A DNA stretch of 64,000 bases, taken from positions 62,001-126,000 of the forward strand of contig CALJUR010000008.1 of assembly GCA_937975765.1 (NCBI GenBank). The letters run 5' to 3'. Both the position numbers and the translations under genes were made by a program. This stretch comes from an uncultured Myxococcales bacterium (GTDB lineage Bacteria; Myxococcota_A; UBA9042; DTJE01). This document shows, piece by piece, positions 50,980-60,073 of the stretch; the stretch's first letter is position 1; the number at the start of each line of letters is the position of its first letter. The notes beneath the pieces were generated by a model. That model was not told the origin of the DNA and ran no database searches. It saw nothing but the letters and a program-made list of their open reading frames with translations.

Positions 50980-51678
50980 CTACCAGATCCCCGGAAGGAA
51001 ACGCCGGACCCGCCGGCGATAGGCGTCGTACTCGGGGTACGCGGCCTGCAGCACCTTTTCCTCCCAGGCCATGCGAAGGATCTGCAGGGACAGGTGGACG
51101 ACGCCGGCGATCAGCGACACCCAGTGCAGGTGGTTCAGGATCATCCCGACGATCGCCAGTTCCTCGGCCAGGTACAACGGGTGGCGGACGATCGCGTAGG
51201 GGCCGGAGGTCACCAGACGGCGCGCCTCGGGGAAGATGCTGAACGAGCGGCCCAGGTAGGCCAGCGAGACCAGCGCGAAGAGGTTGCCGGCGACCCCCAG
51301 CAGCGCCGCGATCCACGCCACGACGGGAGGCTCGAAGCGGGGCAGCAGCACCACGTAGGGCAGGCCCATGCCGGCCAGCAGCGCGACCAGCCGCGGGAAC
51401 ACGCCCCCCTGTTTGCGGACGGGCCGGTGGCGGATCGCGAACAGGACGACCAGCAGGGCCAGGAACAGCAGGTCGGCGCACCTCGAGACGAGGTCGGCGG
51501 CCTTCACCGCGGGTGCCGTTCCGTCCAGGATCGGCGCCATCGCGCGCCAGGCCCCGATGCCGACCGCGACGCCCAGGGAGCCGAAGACCGCGATGCCCAG
51601 CAGGCGGGACAGCACGTCGATCGCGCGGTCGGCGCGGCTTGGGGACGGGGCGTCCGGCGGGCCGGGGGATGCGGTCAC
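50980..51678 (-). CDS. Isoprenylcysteine methyltransferase-family membrane protein
   Basis: 232 residues from GTG 51678 (AAGGAGG eight bases upstream), about five to six membrane helices, and the ICMT signature LVTSGPYAIVRHPLYLAEE...YDAYRRRVRRFLPGIW. Second copy in the window, distant from that at 28628. TACAAT at 51718-51723 (minus strand) may be its -10. Substrate unknown. Confidence 0.87.
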   Translation of the reverse strand: MTASPGPPDAPSPSRADRAIDVLSRLLGIAVFGSLGVAVGIGAWRAMAPILDGTAPAVKAADLVSRCADLLFLALLVVLFAIRHRPVRKQGGVFPRLVALLAGMGLPYVVLLPRFEPPVVAWIAALLGVAGNLFALVSLAYLGRSFSIFPEARRLVTSGPYAIVRHPLYLAEELAIVGMILNHLHWVSLIAGVVHLSLQILRMAWEEKVLQAAYPEYDAYRRRVRRFLPGIW

Positions 51679-51804
51679 GGGGCCTCCTTGGCGCCGGCCG
51701 GGGCGCGGCGGCGACTGATTGTAGCCCGGACGGGGAATGCGTGCCGGCTGGATGGCGGGCCCGCGGGTCTGGTATCGTTGCCGCACGAGGCGCGGAGGCG
51801 GTGC

Positions 51805-53511
51805 ATGCGAACCGGGGCCGGATGGATCGTGGCGGCGCTGCTGCTGGCGACCGTGGCCTGCACGCCCCGGAGCGGGGCCTACCCGGTGGATACCGGGTGG
51901 GAGGCGGACGCCGGGAACATGGACGCGGACGCCGTCGGGGAGGCCCGCGAGGACGTGCCGGCGGCGGACCCGGGGCCCGACGTTCGCGTCCCGGTGCCGG
52001 CAAGGGGGTCGTGCCGGCCCAACGGGGCCGCGTTCCCGACCCGCCCGGAGGTCGGGGAGGCACCGACCGTGCGTCCCGTCCACGTCTTCGGTCGCGACCT
52101 GGTCGACGACCAGGGGAACCGCGTGGCGCTGCGGGGGGTCAACCTCGGCGCGTGGCTGCAGGCGGAGACGTGGATCTCCGGCCTGGGGCAGGTGTACGAG
52201 TGGGAACTCTTCCGGCAGATGCCGGAGATGGCGGATGTCTACGGCGTGCGGGACCTGTACGATGCCGCGTTCGAGTCCGTCGTGGCCGAATGGACGCTGG
52301 AACTGCGGTCGAAGGGCCCGCTGATCGACGGGATGCGGGCGGGGATGGTGGAGGCGGCCACGCCGGACCGGAAGGGGGCCGTGGACGCCTACTGGGCCTG
52401 GTTCGACGGCGTGCCCTTCGTCTTCGACGAGCAGTCCCTGTGGGAATGGGTCGGCGAAAGGGAAGGGTGGAACCGGGCGATGGAGATGCGCGAGGCCTTC
52501 GCGGACACCTGGATCACCGAGACGGACCTGCAACTGGTGGCGGCGATGGGCCTGAACCTGGTGCGGGTGCCGGTGTGGTACGACGCGCTGGAGACCGACC
52601 TGGCCGACGGGGCCAACGGCTTTCGCCCCGAGGGGTGGCGGCACCTGGACGACGTCGCGCGATGGGCCCGCCGGCACGGCCTGTACGTGATGATCGACCT
52701 GCACGGCCTGCCGGGCGGACAGGGCACGGCCTTTCACCAGGGGCTGCGGGACGGCGGCCACCTGTGGGAGCGGGCGGAGTGCCGCGACAAGGCGGCCCGG
52801 CTGTGGAAGGCCATCGCCAGCTACTTCGACGGGGATCCGCACGTGGCGGTGCTGGACCTGGCGAACGAGCCGATGTCGGTCCCGTCCGCGGAGGCGTACC
52901 GGGACGTCCACGACGCGATGTACCGGGCGATCCGGCAGGCCGACCCCGACGCGTCGTTCATCGTGATGGCCGAGGACGGATTCAAGCCGGGCAGCATGCT
53001 GGCCACCCCCAAGGAGATGGGCTGGGTCAACGCGATGTTCAGCATCCACATGTACCCCAGTGGGCTGGGGGACGCGGCCGCGTACGTCGCCGCGATCGAG
53101 GACGGGCTGCGCAGGGCCGGCCAGGGACTGGGAAGCCCGGAGGCGGGGGACTGGAGCACCCGGTTCGACTGCCCGCTGTTCGTCGGGGAGTTCAGCGCGC
53201 ACGAGGGCGGCGGGACGTGGGCCGTGGACGCGATGGACGGCGCGCTGCAGGCGCTGAACGCCCGCGGGGTCCACTGGGCCCCCTGGACGTGGAAGCACCG
53301 CCAGAAGGACAGCCCCTGGGGCGTCCTGCACCCCCCCGTGGAGGACGACCAGCGCATCGACCTGGAGAGACCCTTCGAGGACGTGATGGCGGACCTGCCG
53401 AAACTGTCGTCGTCCGGCTGGGTGGAATCCAGGGCGTATGCCGGCGTGCTGCGGGCTCGGGCCCGGGATGCCGTGCTGCCCCTGGCGCTGCCCGCGCAGG
53501 CCGCCGAGTGA
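51805..53511 (+). CDS. GH5 family glycoside hydrolase, predicted lipoprotein
   Basis: 568 residues from ATG 51805 (GGAGG upstream). Lipobox ATVAC gives lipidated Cys19, then an acidic linker (20-80). The TIM-barrel domain has VALRGVNLGAWL, YVMIDLHGLPGGQG, the acid/base Glu355 in LDLANEP, HMYPSG, and the nucleophile Glu462 in LFVGEFS. The GH5 family includes cellulases, mannanases and glycosylceramidases; substrate not fixed by the sequence. It sits near the degenerate GH5 homologue at 48688. Confidence 0.92.
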   Translation: MRTGAGWIVAALLLATVACTPRSGAYPVDTGWEADAGNMDADAVGEAREDVPAADPGPDVRVPVPARGSCRPNGAAFPTRPEVGEAPTVRPVHVFGRDLVDDQGNRVALRGVNLGAWLQAETWISGLGQVYEWELFRQMPEMADVYGVRDLYDAAFESVVAEWTLELRSKGPLIDGMRAGMVEAATPDRKGAVDAYWAWFDGVPFVFDEQSLWEWVGEREGWNRAMEMREAFADTWITETDLQLVAAMGLNLVRVPVWYDALETDLADGANGFRPEGWRHLDDVARWARRHGLYVMIDLHGLPGGQGTAFHQGLRDGGHLWERAECRDKAARLWKAIASYFDGDPHVAVLDLANEPMSVPSAEAYRDVHDAMYRAIRQADPDASFIVMAEDGFKPGSMLATPKEMGWVNAMFSIHMYPSGLGDAAAYVAAIEDGLRRAGQGLGSPEAGDWSTRFDCPLFVGEFSAHEGGGTWAVDAMDGALQALNARGVHWAPWTWKHRQKDSPWGVLHPPVEDDQRIDLERPFEDVMADLPKLSSSGWVESRAYAGVLRARARDAVLPLALPAQAAE

Positions 53512-53517
53512 AGGCCG

Positions 53518-54336
53518 CTAGCCTGCGGGTCCGGGGCGCGGCTGGCCTGTCGGCAGGGGCAGGGACTCCCCGGGGCGCGGGGCCCACTTCGGGTCGTCGT
53601 AGCGCGCGGCCAGGTCCGCGGGCATCCCGGGTGGACGAGCGTCCCTCGGGGATGCGTGCAGCGCGTCCGCCAGGGCCTGCCGCAGGGCTTCCGACAGCGT
53701 CTCGCGCGACGGCGGCCGCCGGCACACCGGGCCCAGCATCGCCCCGATCCTCGAAGGGTCCGCCCGGTACACCGCCGCCTGCAGCGCCGCGTCCACGCCC
53801 CGCAGCAGGATGCCGTGGATCAGCACCCCCTGCTTGCGGCGCGCCTGGGCGCAGCCGATGCACTTCCGGCCAGCGGCCAGCAGCGTCTCCCCGAAGTCGT
53901 CCTCGAAGCAGATCGGCGATCGAGGGCCGCGCGGCCCCGACCTGGGCGCCGGCCGTTGCAGGGCGATGCCCCGTGAATCCAGTGCCAGGACGATCGCGGC
54001 CAGGAACCGCTCGTACAGCCCGGCGATCGACCGCGCCCAGGCATGGTCCGGGGGAAGGGCCAGGGACAGCGCCAGGTCGGCGCCGTGCATCACGCCCGTG
54101 CCTCCCGTGATGCGACGCAGCACCGGCACGCCTCGCGCGGCGCACGCCTGCAGGTCCACGGTCGCCGGATCCTGGTTGTAGCCCAGCACCAGGACGGGGC
54201 GCGACCAGCCGTACAGGAACAGCACGGGCCCGCGCGTCTCCGCGGACCGCACCATCCACTCCTCGCGGGCCAGGTCCGTCGCCGGATCGCCGCGGAAGGA
54301 ACGCCATACCTCGAGGGTCCCGGTCTCCCCGGACAT
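53518..54336 (-). CDS. Lipoate/biotin-protein ligase (LplA)-like
   Basis: 272 residues from ATG 54336 (GGGAGG seven bases upstream). Cofactor-transferase fold with RRITGGTGVMHG (residues 74-85) and the catalytic Lys158 in GRKCIGCAQARRKQGVLIHG. The C-terminal accessory domain of bacterial LplA is short. Would lipoylate E2 or H proteins, or be an octanoyl/amido-transfer variant. It is six bases from the convergent GH5 gene and 35 bases downstream of the MaoC gene. Confidence 0.85.
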   Translation of the reverse strand: MSGETGTLEVWRSFRGDPATDLAREEWMVRSAETRGPVLFLYGWSRPVLVLGYNQDPATVDLQACAARGVPVLRRITGGTGVMHGADLALSLALPPDHAWARSIAGLYERFLAAIVLALDSRGIALQRPAPRSGPRGPRSPICFEDDFGETLLAAGRKCIGCAQARRKQGVLIHGILLRGVDAALQAAVYRADPSRIGAMLGPVCRRPPSRETLSEALRQALADALHASPRDARPPGMPADLAARYDDPKWAPRPGESLPLPTGQPRPGPAG

Positions 54337-54371
54337 CCCGGCCTCCCGGCCCGCGCGCGCGGCCACCGCCG

Positions 54372-54788
54372 TCAGCCCCGGCTGGGCGCGATCACCACCG
54401 CCTCGCCCTCCAGCACGACCTTCTCGCCGACGCGGCAGGACGTGTCGAACGTCACCCGCTTGCGCTGCGGGTCCTTCTCCTTCACCACCACGCGCGCCGT
54501 GACCGTGTCGCCGATCCGCACCGGTCCCCGGAACTTCAGAGACTGGGACACGTAGATGGTGCCGGTTCCCGGCATCTGCATCCCCAGCACCGCCGAGACC
54601 AGCGACGCCGTCAGGATGCCGTGGGCAATCCGGCCCTGGAAGGCGGTCGACGCGGCGTACTCCTGGTTGACGTGGATCGGGTTGTGGTCCCCGCTGATTC
54701 CCGCGAACAGCGTGATGTCCGCCTCGGTGATCGTCCTGGCGAACTCCGCCGCGCGGCCGATGTCCAGGTCCTCGAAGTAGACGGTCAT
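54372..54788 (-). CDS. MaoC-like (R)-specific enoyl-CoA hydratase
   Basis: 138 residues, a hot-dog fold with the hydratase motif FAGISGDHNPIHV, catalytic Asp34 and His39 of the PhaJ/MaoC family. It hydrates trans-2-enoyl-CoA to (R)-3-hydroxyacyl-CoA, linking beta-oxidation to PHA or lipid synthesis. No PHA synthase is in the window, but a PHA-granule-type protein lies 1.3 kb away. Divergent from nadA. Confidence 0.92.
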   Translation of the reverse strand: MTVYFEDLDIGRAAEFARTITEADITLFAGISGDHNPIHVNQEYAASTAFQGRIAHGILTASLVSAVLGMQMPGTGTIYVSQSLKFRGPVRIGDTVTARVVVKEKDPQRKRVTFDTSCRVGEKVVLEGEAVVIAPSRG

Positions 54789-54916
54789 GGACGGCCTCCC
54801 CGTGGGTTGCCCGAGCCTAGAACGAAACCGGGTGCGCCGCGAAGCGCGACCCGCGATGCCTCCTGCCGGATCGCGGACTTGCCGGTCCAGGGGGCGCCGA
54901 CGCGGCGACCTGCGCG

Positions 54917-54945
54917 TTGACCGGCCCGGCCCGCATCGCTATCCT
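54917..54945 (+). promoter_or_regulatory. Sigma-70-like promoter, predicted leaderless, for nadA
   Basis: TTGACC (54917-54922), 17-bp spacer, TATCCT (54940-54945), then six bases to ATG 54952. No Shine-Dalgarno is present upstream of the ATG. Confidence 0.55.
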
Positions 54946-54951
54946 CCCGGC

Positions 54952-56019
54952 ATGACGACGACGCACGACACCGCCGCTCTGGAAGCCGAGGCCGGGCGTC
55001 TGCACGGGCACCTGGGGCGCATCGGCTGGTCCCTGGCCGAGTGCCGGTTCCTGGCGCCGCGGACGCTGCGGATCCGGGACCTGGCGCGCGAGAGGAAGGC
55101 GGTGATCCTGGGGCATTCCTACGTGACCCCGGACGTCCAGTTCGGCGTGGCCGACCACCGGGGCGACTCGCTGGGGCTGTCGAAGATCGCCCGGGACACG
55201 GACGCCGACACCATCGTGTTCTGCGGCGTGAAGTTCATGGGCGAGACGGCGAAGATCCTGTCGCCTTCGAAGACCGTCCTGCTGCCCGACCCGGACGCGG
55301 GCTGCAGCCTGTCCGAGTCGATCACGGGCGCCGACGTGGTGCGTCTGCGCGGGCAGCACCCCGACGCGGCCTTCGTCTGCTACGTGAACACCTCGGCGGA
55401 CGTGAAGGCCGAGTGCGACGTGGTCTGCACCTCGGCGAACGCGCTGGTGATCGTCGAGGCGGTCCCGCAGCGCAAGGTCGTGTTCCTGCCCGACCGCTTC
55501 ATGGCGGCCAACCTGCGCCCGCTGACGACGAAGGAGATCGTCGGGTACGACGGCCGCTGCATCGTGCACGAGACCTTCACGGCGGCGACGCTGAACGCGT
55601 GGCGGGCGGCGAACCCGGACGCGAGGGTCCTGGTCCACACCGAGTCGCCGGCCGACGTGGTGGTCCTGGCGGACCTGGCGGGCGGCACCGGCGACATGCT
55701 CGACTACGTCCGCAGGTCCCCCGACCGGCGGTTCCTGATCGTGACCGAGTGCGGCCTGACGGATCGCCTGCGGATCGAGTTCCCCGACCGCGAGTTCATC
55801 GGCACCTGCACCCTGTGCCCGCACATGAAGCGCGTGGACCTGCGCAAGGTGCTGCAGGTCCTGGAGTCCCCGCGTCCCGACCAGGTCGTCGAGGTACCCG
55901 AGGCCGTCCGGGTGCGCGCGCTGAAGGCCATCGAGCGGATGTTCGACCTGACCGTGAAGGGCGCCGACGGGGCGCGCCCGCATTCCAACGCCGGCGAATC
56001 CTCCTCGCGCGACGGGTAG
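54952..56019 (+). CDS. nadA: Quinolinate synthase
   Basis: 355 residues. Condenses iminoaspartate and DHAP to quinolinate for NAD synthesis, using a [4Fe-4S] cluster. The three cluster ligands are likely Cys91 (FCGVKFMGETAKIL), Cys203 (GYDGRCIVHE) and Cys289 (GTCTLCPHMK). Repeated DHRGDSLGLS and VNTSADVKAE mark the three-fold symmetric NadA layout. The ATG lacks a Shine-Dalgarno but lies six bases after a TATCCT -10. nadB and nadC are not in the window. Confidence 0.96.
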   Translation: MTTTHDTAALEAEAGRLHGHLGRIGWSLAECRFLAPRTLRIRDLARERKAVILGHSYVTPDVQFGVADHRGDSLGLSKIARDTDADTIVFCGVKFMGETAKILSPSKTVLLPDPDAGCSLSESITGADVVRLRGQHPDAAFVCYVNTSADVKAECDVVCTSANALVIVEAVPQRKVVFLPDRFMAANLRPLTTKEIVGYDGRCIVHETFTAATLNAWRAANPDARVLVHTESPADVVVLADLAGGTGDMLDYVRRSPDRRFLIVTECGLTDRLRIEFPDREFIGTCTLCPHMKRVDLRKVLQVLESPRPDQVVEVPEAVRVRALKAIERMFDLTVKGADGARPHSNAGESSSRDG

Positions 56020-56067
56020 GGGCGGTTCCCGGGGACCTCGGGCGGCGGCGGGTGCGGCGGGGCCGGA

Positions 56068-56352
56068 TCAGGCCTTCAGCAGCGGGGCGAACTGGCCGTG
56101 CAACTGGTCCTCGAGGCGGCTGCGGATGGCCTTCTCGAGGAACCAGTTCAGGTCCACCGCGACGACGACCTCGTTCTCGCCGACCACCACGTTCGCCTCG
56201 ACCCCGGTGCGGTGAAGGCGGTACTTCCCGGCGGACGGGGCGTCCAGGCTCAACTGGTACGTCTTCATCAGGTCGTCCAGGACCGGCCGGATGCGCGACG
56301 TCGCTTCCTGCGTCCCGAGATCGTGCGAGAAACGGTACTCCTTCGTGGCCAT
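56068..56352 (-). CDS. Putative polyhydroxyalkanoic-acid-system protein
   Basis: 94 residues of the PHA_gran_rgn type: short, a helix (EATSRIRPVLDDLMKTY), then beta strands with VEANVVVGENEVVVAVDLNWFLEKAI and a helical end. This family is encoded near PHA genes in several Proteobacteria, but its role is unknown. A MaoC hydratase lies upstream; no PHA synthase or depolymerase is in the window. The assignment is by pattern and moderate. Confidence 0.7.
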   Translation of the reverse strand: MATKEYRFSHDLGTQEATSRIRPVLDDLMKTYQLSLDAPSAGKYRLHRTGVEANVVVGENEVVVAVDLNWFLEKAIRSRLEDQLHGQFAPLLKA

Positions 56353-56441
56353 GGGGCAACCCCGTTCGAGCGCGACCAGGGTGGCACCGAAGCCGCCATC
56401 GTGTCAAGCAAGGGGCGGGGCGGAAAAACTGCGGATTGGCA

Positions 56442-56471
56442 CTGCCCCTGAAAGGCCCTTCGGTCTATAAT
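56442..56471 (+). promoter_or_regulatory. Possible promoter for kamA
   Basis: A perfect TATAAT (56466-56471), with CTGCCC (56442-56447) at an 18-bp spacer as a weak -35. Start near 56478 leaves a leader with AGGAG before the ATG. Confidence 0.45.
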
Positions 56472-56514
56472 CCCCGCGCGCCGGCGTGGGACCGGCGGCG
56501 ACAGGAGCACGACG

Positions 56515-57687
56515 ATGGCGAACGAAGCGATTGCGACCGGGATTCCGCAGCACATCCTCGACCGTTTCCCCCCGGCCCCCCGGGGGCCCTGGGGCGGCCT
56601 GCCCGACGCGGAGTGGAACGACTGGCGGTGGCAGTTGAGGAACCGCCTGACCACCGTGGACCAGATGCGGAAGGTCATCGAGGTCAGCGAGGACGAGGTC
56701 GCCGGCGCCGAGGCGGGTCGCGAGGTGTTCAAGATCGGGATCACGCCCTACTACGCCGCGCTGATGGACCGGGAGGACCCGGGCTGCCCGGTGCGGCTGC
56801 AGGCGACGCCGCGCACCGCCGAGATGCACGTCGATCCGTGGGACCAGGAGGACCCGCTGGCCGAGGAGCGGGACATGCCCGTCCCCGGACTGACCCACCG
56901 GTATCCCGACCGGGTGCTGTTCTACGTGTCCCACGACTGCGCGATGCTGTGCCGGCACTGCACGCGCAAGCGCAAGGTGGCCGACCCCTCCACCGCCGCG
57001 AACGAGGGGCAGATCCTTCAGGGCATCGACTACATCCGGCGAACGCCCGCGGTGCGCGACGTGATCGTGTCCGGGGGCGATCCCCTGACCCTGGGCGACG
57101 ACCGGCTGGCGTGGCTGCTGGAACAGTTGCGCGCCATCCCGCACGTGGAGATCCTGCGGCTGGGCACCCGGACGCCCGTGACGATGCCCCAGCGCATCAC
57201 GCCGGCCCTCGTGGAGATGCTGCGTCGATTCCACCCGATCTTCGTGAACACGCACTTCAACCACCCGAAGGAGACGACGCGCGAGTCGTTCGAGGCGTGC
57301 CGGCTGCTGGCCGACGCAGGCATCCCGATCGGGAACCAGACGGTGCTGCTGAAGGGCGTGAACGACAACGCCGCGACGATGCTGGAACTGAACCGTCGCC
57401 TGCTGATGATGCGGGTCAAGCCGTACTACATCTTCCAGTGCGACATGACGCGCGGCAACAGCCACCTGCGCACCACGGTCGCGAAGGGGCTGGAGGTCAT
57501 GGAGGGGCTGCGGGGCTGGACCAGCGGCCTGGCGGTCCCGTACTACGTCATCGATGCGCCCGGCGGGGGCGGAAAGGTGCCGTTGCTGCCGGAATACGTC
57601 GTGTACCGCGACGAGAAGAAGATCGTCCTGAGGAACTTCCGCGGGACGGAGCACACCTACTGGGAACCCGAAGTCGTGAAGCCCTGA
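56515..57687 (+). CDS. kamA: Lysine 2,3-aminomutase (radical SAM)
   Basis: 390 residues, AGGAG nine bases before the ATG. Converts L-lysine to beta-lysine with SAM, a [4Fe-4S] cluster and PLP. Radical SAM triad Cys142/Cys146/Cys149 (CAMLCRHC), PLP Lys354 in DAPGGGGK. The Asp in FQCDMTRG and the Asp of DAPGGGGK, which bind the substrate's side-chain amine in the Clostridium enzyme, are both present, favouring lysine over glutamate. Length lies between EpmB (about 340) and clostridial KamA (about 416). It may supply EpmA/EF-P, or make an osmolyte, but no beta-lysine acetyltransferase is nearby. Confidence 0.92.
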   Translation: MANEAIATGIPQHILDRFPPAPRGPWGGLPDAEWNDWRWQLRNRLTTVDQMRKVIEVSEDEVAGAEAGREVFKIGITPYYAALMDREDPGCPVRLQATPRTAEMHVDPWDQEDPLAEERDMPVPGLTHRYPDRVLFYVSHDCAMLCRHCTRKRKVADPSTAANEGQILQGIDYIRRTPAVRDVIVSGGDPLTLGDDRLAWLLEQLRAIPHVEILRLGTRTPVTMPQRITPALVEMLRRFHPIFVNTHFNHPKETTRESFEACRLLADAGIPIGNQTVLLKGVNDNAATMLELNRRLLMMRVKPYYIFQCDMTRGNSHLRTTVAKGLEVMEGLRGWTSGLAVPYYVIDAPGGGGKVPLLPEYVVYRDEKKIVLRNFRGTEHTYWEPEVVKP

Positions 57688-57700
57688 CGGGAGGTGCGTG

Positions 57701-59173
57701 ATGACGCGTCGCAAGTGGATCCTCGCTGCCTCGCTGCTGGCGGTCGTGCTGGTCGCCATGGCGGGATGCCGCAAGCCGGCCAAGGTGCTGCTGACGAAGG
57801 ACCAGCAGGCCCGCATCGGCGAGAACCTGCTGAAGGAGGCGCCTGCCCCGAGGTTCAAGTCGGGGGCCAACTTCGGGGACCAGGTGAAGCTGCTGGGCGT
57901 GGACGTGGCGCCCGAGCAGGTGCGCGCCGGCCAGGAGATCACGATCACGTACTACTGGGAGGCCACCCGCGCGACTTCCGGGGACTGGAAGGTCTTCGGG
58001 CACCTGGAACTGCCGGCCGGCAAGCGGATGATCCTGGACCACGTCCCCGTTGCCGAACTGTACCCGATCAGCCAGTGGAAGGCCGGGGAGATCATCCGGG
58101 ACGTGCAGAAGGTGACGGTCGATCCCGAGGCCAAGGCGGGCCAGGCGGTGCTGTGGGCCGGCCTGTTCAGCGAGGAGATCTACCGCGAGCGCGGCAGCGG
58201 CGACCGCATGCCGCTGGTCAACAAGGACCAGGTCCAGAACGACGGGGACAACCGCGTGCGCGTGGCGACGTTCGCCGTGCAGGCGAAGGAGGGCGCACCG
58301 CGGGCGCCGGCCGTGATCCGGACGCTGCGCACGCACGCCGCCCCGAACCTGGACGGCCGGCTGGACGAGCCGGACTGGGGCGTGGCGCCGACCACGATCC
58401 TGACCGAGGCGTCGGGCCGCCCCGTGGACGAGAAGGCGCAGACGAAGGTCCACGCGCTGTGGGACGACACGAACCTGTACCTGGCGTTCGAGTGCCAGGA
58501 CGACGGCGTCGAGAGCCCGTTCTCGAAGCGCGACGACGAGTTGTGGACCCGCGACGCGGTCGAGGTGTACCTGGACGTGGGCGCGGACGGCAAGGACTAC
58601 CTGGAGTTGCAGGTGTCGCCGGCCAACCAGGTCTTCGACGCGAAGTTCGACACGCGCCGGCAGCCGGAGTGGCAGAAGGCGAAGGACTTCACGCTGGAGG
58701 GCTTGCGCACGGCCGTGGCGGTCCGCGGGACGCTGAACCAGGCGGGCGACGCGGACGGCGGGTACGACGTCGAGATCGCGATCCCGTGGAAGTCGATTCC
58801 CGGCTGGACCAAGTCGGGCCCGGGGGCGGGGGACGACCTGCGCGTGAACTTCTTCCGGATCGAGGCGAAGGACGGGAAGGTCACGGGCGCACAGGCCTTC
58901 TCCCCGGCGGGTGGCGACTTCCACGACCTGGAGAAGGCCGGCACGATGAAGCTGCTGCCGACGATCGAGGAGGTGGCGGCGCGCGAGGTCCCGCAGATCC
59001 TGCCCGCAGGTGCCGGTGCTCCCGCGGCCGGCGCCGCGAATGCCGCCGCGCTGACCCCGTCCGGCAAGCCGCTGCAGTTGCAGGTCAAGCCCGAACTGCA
59101 CAAGGCCGTCACCAATCCGAATCGCGTCGATCCTGCGGCCGTCCGCCGGGTTCCGAGGGCGAAGACGCCATGA
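57701..59173 (+). CDS. Lipoprotein with CBM9-like sugar-binding domain
   Basis: 490 residues from ATG 57701 (GGGAGG upstream; the GTG before it is also possible). Lipobox MAGC gives a lipidated Cys23. Residues about 50-200 are a beta-sandwich, then a CBM9/DOMON-like domain (about 212-400) with LDGRLDEPDWGVAP, ALWDDTNLYLAFECQD, TRDAVEVYLDV and DVEIAIPWKSIP. The domain binds reducing ends of saccharides in xylanases. Ala/Pro-rich C-terminus. The stop overlaps mazG by an ATGA. Confidence 0.85.
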   Translation: MTRRKWILAASLLAVVLVAMAGCRKPAKVLLTKDQQARIGENLLKEAPAPRFKSGANFGDQVKLLGVDVAPEQVRAGQEITITYYWEATRATSGDWKVFGHLELPAGKRMILDHVPVAELYPISQWKAGEIIRDVQKVTVDPEAKAGQAVLWAGLFSEEIYRERGSGDRMPLVNKDQVQNDGDNRVRVATFAVQAKEGAPRAPAVIRTLRTHAAPNLDGRLDEPDWGVAPTTILTEASGRPVDEKAQTKVHALWDDTNLYLAFECQDDGVESPFSKRDDELWTRDAVEVYLDVGADGKDYLELQVSPANQVFDAKFDTRRQPEWQKAKDFTLEGLRTAVAVRGTLNQAGDADGGYDVEIAIPWKSIPGWTKSGPGAGDDLRVNFFRIEAKDGKVTGAQAFSPAGGDFHDLEKAGTMKLLPTIEEVAAREVPQILPAGAGAPAAGAANAAALTPSGKPLQLQVKPELHKAVTNPNRVDPAAVRRVPRAKTP

Positions 59174-59970
59174 CCGGCCAGCGCCGCGAGGAGATCGGCA
59201 AGGCGTTCGTGGAGTTCGTGGAGGTGATGCGCCGCCTCCGCGCCCCGGACGGGTGCCCCTGGGATCGCGCCCAGACGCTGCAGAGCCTGAAGACCTACGT
59301 CATCGAGGAGGCGTACGAGGTCCTGGACGCCATCGACAGCGGCCGGCCCGAGGCGTTGAAGGAGGAACTGGGCGACCTGCTGCTGCAGGTGCTGTTCCAG
59401 GCGCAGATCCTGGACGAGCAGGGGGCGTTCGACATCGCCGACGTGTGCCGGGGGACGGTGAAGAAACTGGTGTCGCGGCACCCGCACGTGTTCGGCGACG
59501 AGGCGAAGGCGAACGATGCCGACGAGGTGCTGACGCGCTGGGAGGGCCACAAGCGCAGGGAGGGGCGGGGCGTGCTGGCCGGCGTGCCGGACAACCTTCC
59601 CGCGCTGCTGATGGCCCTGCGGGTCAGCCAGAAGGTCCGCAGCGTCGGTTTCGACTGGCCGGACATGCAGGGCGCCATCGACAAACTGGACGAGGAGGTG
59701 GCCGAACTGAAGGCCGCGATCGCGTCGGGCGACACCGAGGCGATGCGGTCCGAGATCGGCGACGTCCTGTTCACGGTCGCGAACCTGGCACGCATCCGGT
59801 CCATCGACCCCGAGGAGGCCCTGCGCGGCATGCTGTCGCGGTTCAAGGCCCGCTTCCAGTACATCGAGCGACGCCTGGCCGAGCAGGGCCAGCAGGTCGC
59901 CGGCACCCCGCTGGCCACGCTGGACGCCCTGTGGGAGGAGGCGAAGGCGGGCGAGGTGGCGAACCCGTAG
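59170..59970 (+). CDS. mazG: MazG nucleoside triphosphate pyrophosphohydrolase
   Basis: 266 residues with two MazG halves. Hydrolyses (d)NTPs and prevents misincorporation; may affect ppGpp levels. First half: MRRLRAPDGCPWDRAQT, EEAYEVLDAID, EELGDLLLQV. Second half: GFDWPD, DEEVAELKAAI, EIGDVLFTVANLAR. Typical length. ATGA overlap with the lipoprotein gene suggests co-translation, though the functional link is not obvious. Confidence 0.96.
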   Translation: MTGQRREEIGKAFVEFVEVMRRLRAPDGCPWDRAQTLQSLKTYVIEEAYEVLDAIDSGRPEALKEELGDLLLQVLFQAQILDEQGAFDIADVCRGTVKKLVSRHPHVFGDEAKANDADEVLTRWEGHKRREGRGVLAGVPDNLPALLMALRVSQKVRSVGFDWPDMQGAIDKLDEEVAELKAAIASGDTEAMRSEIGDVLFTVANLARIRSIDPEEALRGMLSRFKARFQYIERRLAEQGQQVAGTPLATLDALWEEAKAGEVANP

Positions 59971-60073
59971 GCCGCGCCGGGCGCGGGCCATCCCAGGCCC
60001 CGGCGCGTGTCGTCTTCTACGCCCCTCCCGGTCGCGCGTCGGATAATCGACGCGGTCGCCGCAGGGAACCCCG

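Noticed and set aside
56436..56442. TTGGCAC as a sigma-54 -24 element before kamA
   Set aside because: The required TTGC at the -12 position is missing, and a TATAAT sits downstream, so sigma-70 fits better.
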